Of a DNA stretch of 64,000 bases, positions 62,340 through 64,000 are shown piece by piece. The position numbers were made by a program, and so were the translations under genes. How positions within the stretch are numbered: position 1 is the stretch's first letter; each line of letters opens with the position of its first letter. The notes below the pieces were generated by a model. The model searched no databases and was not told the DNA's origin. It worked only from the letters and a program-made list of their open reading frames with translations. Source of the DNA: Cyclospora cayetanensis (Eukaryota; Apicomplexa; Conoidasida; Eucoccidiorida; Eimeriidae); the NCBI RefSeq assembly GCF_002999335.1, contig NW_020312281.1, forward strand, positions 1 through 64,000. The letters run 5' to 3'.

Positions 62340-62640
62340 AGCGTTTCAACTGAATACTGAGATGTCTCCCATGTACAGTTAACCACCCCCACTTGATAAG
62401 CCTATAACCCATCCGCATTAAGTAGTGTTTAGAGCTCGGCTGTACCAAGTCCAAGTGGCATAGGAAATACGCAGATATGCGTGTGAGACTGTGGAACGCC
62501 GTTTTGAGTCTCTGTTATGGGCAAACGGGGACTTGCAAGAAGGCATTCGCGCAGTCGAGTGCCGCGTAAGCTGTTGTTTTCTGAAGTTTGTCTAGTGCTT
62601 TTTAAGAATGAGTAGACTGTAGAGCTGTCTAATTTGTCAA
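62340..62640 (-). pseudogene. Retroelement reverse transcriptase remnant of relic 6
   Basis: Nucleotide-level similarity to the 49.0-49.33 kb RT is evident. The catalytic site reads LYMGDISVFS (about 62380-62350), with Gly-Asp in place of Asp-Asp. The palm segment before it carries several stops. Confidence 0.6.
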
Positions 62641-63714
62641 GAGTTCGCCAATGTGAGAGACTAAAAATTTGTGCCCCAGGAATATTGCTCAGAGGATAGG
62701 GCTAACGCATATCCGCCACCGCCTGACCCTTGTCAGCACCAACACTGAGCAGCTGTTCAGTAACTGCGCATGGCCCTTTTCAACGATTCATCTGCCTGCA
62801 GGTCACTATCCTCTTTGTGCTGTGGAGGCTTCCGATACCTCATAACACAGCTTGGGGCTGACCCACGCTGTTGCATGGTACGGTACGTTGGACGACCAGG
62901 TGGTCGGCGTGCTGACAACTCGTAATTCTTCAGCGAATTCGCGAGCTTCTTGGTATTCGCTCGTTCCTGCTCTTTCCGAATCCAACGTCCAATATAATTT
63001 CCTAACCAAGAACCCGTTTCACAGCCACCAACAGGGATGCAGGCGCAGAGGGGTCTCCTCTTAGTACTCTACTGGGAACCCGCAGAACGACTGTGCCTCA
63101 CCTTGCTCAGCTGCCAATTTCACCTCGCTCACAGCCAATGAGACTCTCTATATTAAGGAGACTTAAAATAGCCTCTTATACCGCTTTCAGGTACACGGAC
63201 CTCTACAACGTGTAGCTGTGCCCGCATGAGCCCCTTCCGCTGAGCACCCCATAAAGATGCGTAGAAGTACGGCAAGGAGCTTTGGTCCACCACAGAAGTC
63301 GCATAGCATGCTTATATGCTTCAATTATATCTGAAGCGACAGTTGTCTGCGGTAGTCTTGCCCATGCTTACGTTCTGCTGACCGTTAGCAAATCTGACTC
63401 TGAGACTGCGCAAACAAGTGGACAGGCACACTGTACTTCTGCCCCATTTCCGCTAATAACAGCTCCGCTTCGCATCCATTGCTAGGCTCTGTGAGCAATT
63501 CTTGACAATCAATGTGAACGTATATCAGTTCAGCAGATAATTGACCTACGAGGGGTCCCCAACTGCGGCTCGATCCTCTCTAGCCCCCTGCACTGCGCCA
63601 CAGCGTGCCAGGGGTCTTGCTCTTTTCCTTATGCGTCTTTTTTGGCTGCCAAGCTTCCTGCTTCTGCTGAGACTTGTCCCTTTATTGAAGTTTCTAGGCC
63701 TTTAGCATGCATTT

Positions 63715-63756
63715 GCAGTTTGGAAATTTATGACTCAATCTCCCGCAAAAGAAGCA
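63715..63756 (-). pseudogene. Intact CCHC zinc knuckle in gag of relic 6
   Basis: It reads CFFCGRLSHKFPNC, a perfect C-x2-C-x4-H-x4-C in an open stretch of at least 35 codons. With the 10.15 kb copy it identifies this family's nucleocapsid. The rest of gag runs off the right edge. Confidence 0.75.
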
Positions 63757-64000
63757 AATGCGCTCTTGTGGGGCTGTATGTGCCTCTTTCGGAGCGTGGG
63801 CACTCTCTGGCATTTTCCGTCGCTCGCTATAGACAGTAGGCTAGCGCAAGTGGACGGATCCTTAGCATACAGGCTCTAAACTCCGATTTGGCTCTACCTC
63901 AGGCCAAAGACAAATTGGTTGAGCTCTATTCCTCTTGATCCTTTATATAGGCCCTCAGTTGCGGAAGTCTCACTGTTTATTTGCTTGTGTAGTCGCTGAG

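Larger units (their letters stand above)
59270..64000 (-). mobile_element. Ty3/gypsy LTR-retrotransposon relic 6 (continues past window end)
   Basis: Minus strand, from the right: gag with an intact zinc knuckle (63756-63715), gag/protease region homologous to the 28/42 kb block (about 63600-62750), reverse transcriptase (about 62640-62340) with LYMGDISVFS at the catalytic site, pre-integrase segment (about 61480-61430, NGKRGKHYHAEDSL), integrase zinc-binding region (61373-61220), and integrase core end (60960-60800, HIDHKMNTSKHPEAAGQ). The C-terminal region at 60.7 kb is shared with relic 5, and an LTR-like segment lies at 59270-59480. All parts are frameshifted. Confidence 0.75.

Noticed and set aside
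1..64000. CRISPR arrays, operons, bacterial genes, rRNA or tRNA
   Set aside because: No regularly spaced repeats, no Shine-Dalgarno-led gene runs and no rRNA sequence were seen. tRNA genes cannot be excluded by eye, but none was recognised.
1..64000. A novel multi-gene defence or toxin system
   Set aside because: All recognised genes are separate eukaryotic housekeeping genes with their own introns and mixed strands. The remaining structure is explained by decayed retroelements.

Overview
The window is nuclear DNA from a eukaryote, most likely a coccidian apicomplexan (Cyclospora/Eimeria type). Genes are split by short GT-AG introns. The gene set (plant/protist-style CaM-kinase relative, spinster-like transporter with a long N-terminal extension, short SR factor, divergent TOM40, base-exchange phosphatidylserine synthase) fits that group, and intergenic DNA is filled with decayed chromovirus-type LTR retrotransposons. 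The long poly-amino-acid runs typical of chicken Eimeria are nearly absent (one run of six Gln), so I lean to a Cyclospora-like genome; this is inference.

Six genes are well supported. Minus-strand spinster-like major facilitator transporter (2543-7680, nine exons seen). Plus-strand intronless phosphatidylserine synthase (15255-16952). Minus-strand FCP1-like CTD phosphatase with BRCT domain (20650-24765, four exons). Plus-strand myristoylated CaMK/CDPK-like kinase without EF-hands (31876-33943, seven exons). Minus-strand SR splicing factor (35312-37151, four exons). Minus-strand TOM40 (55819-58526, nine exons). Two are less certain: a three-exon hypothetical protein (44722-46590, minus) and a two-exon small protein (54924-55507, plus) tail-to-tail with TOM40. 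I joined exons by hand. All of these models keep frame across every junction except one in the transporter.

Between the genes lie at least six relics of one Ty3/gypsy family: 1-1310 (-), 9544-13250 (+), 26030-30340 (-), 41820-44200 (-), 47450-52650 (-) and 59270-64000 (-). They show gag zinc knuckle, protease, reverse transcriptase, RNase H and integrase pieces in canonical order, all broken by stops and frameshifts. Short LTR-like segments flank several. A second, fainter family appears at 17.5-20.6 kb. An 889-bp block is about 97% identical between two relics.

The genes are housekeeping functions (lipid synthesis, transport, transcription, splicing, protein import, signalling) with no visible pathway linking them. 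I found no new defence or toxin system, no CRISPR, rRNA or tRNA. The unusual content is the retroelement graveyard plus a few residue-level and gene-structure oddities.
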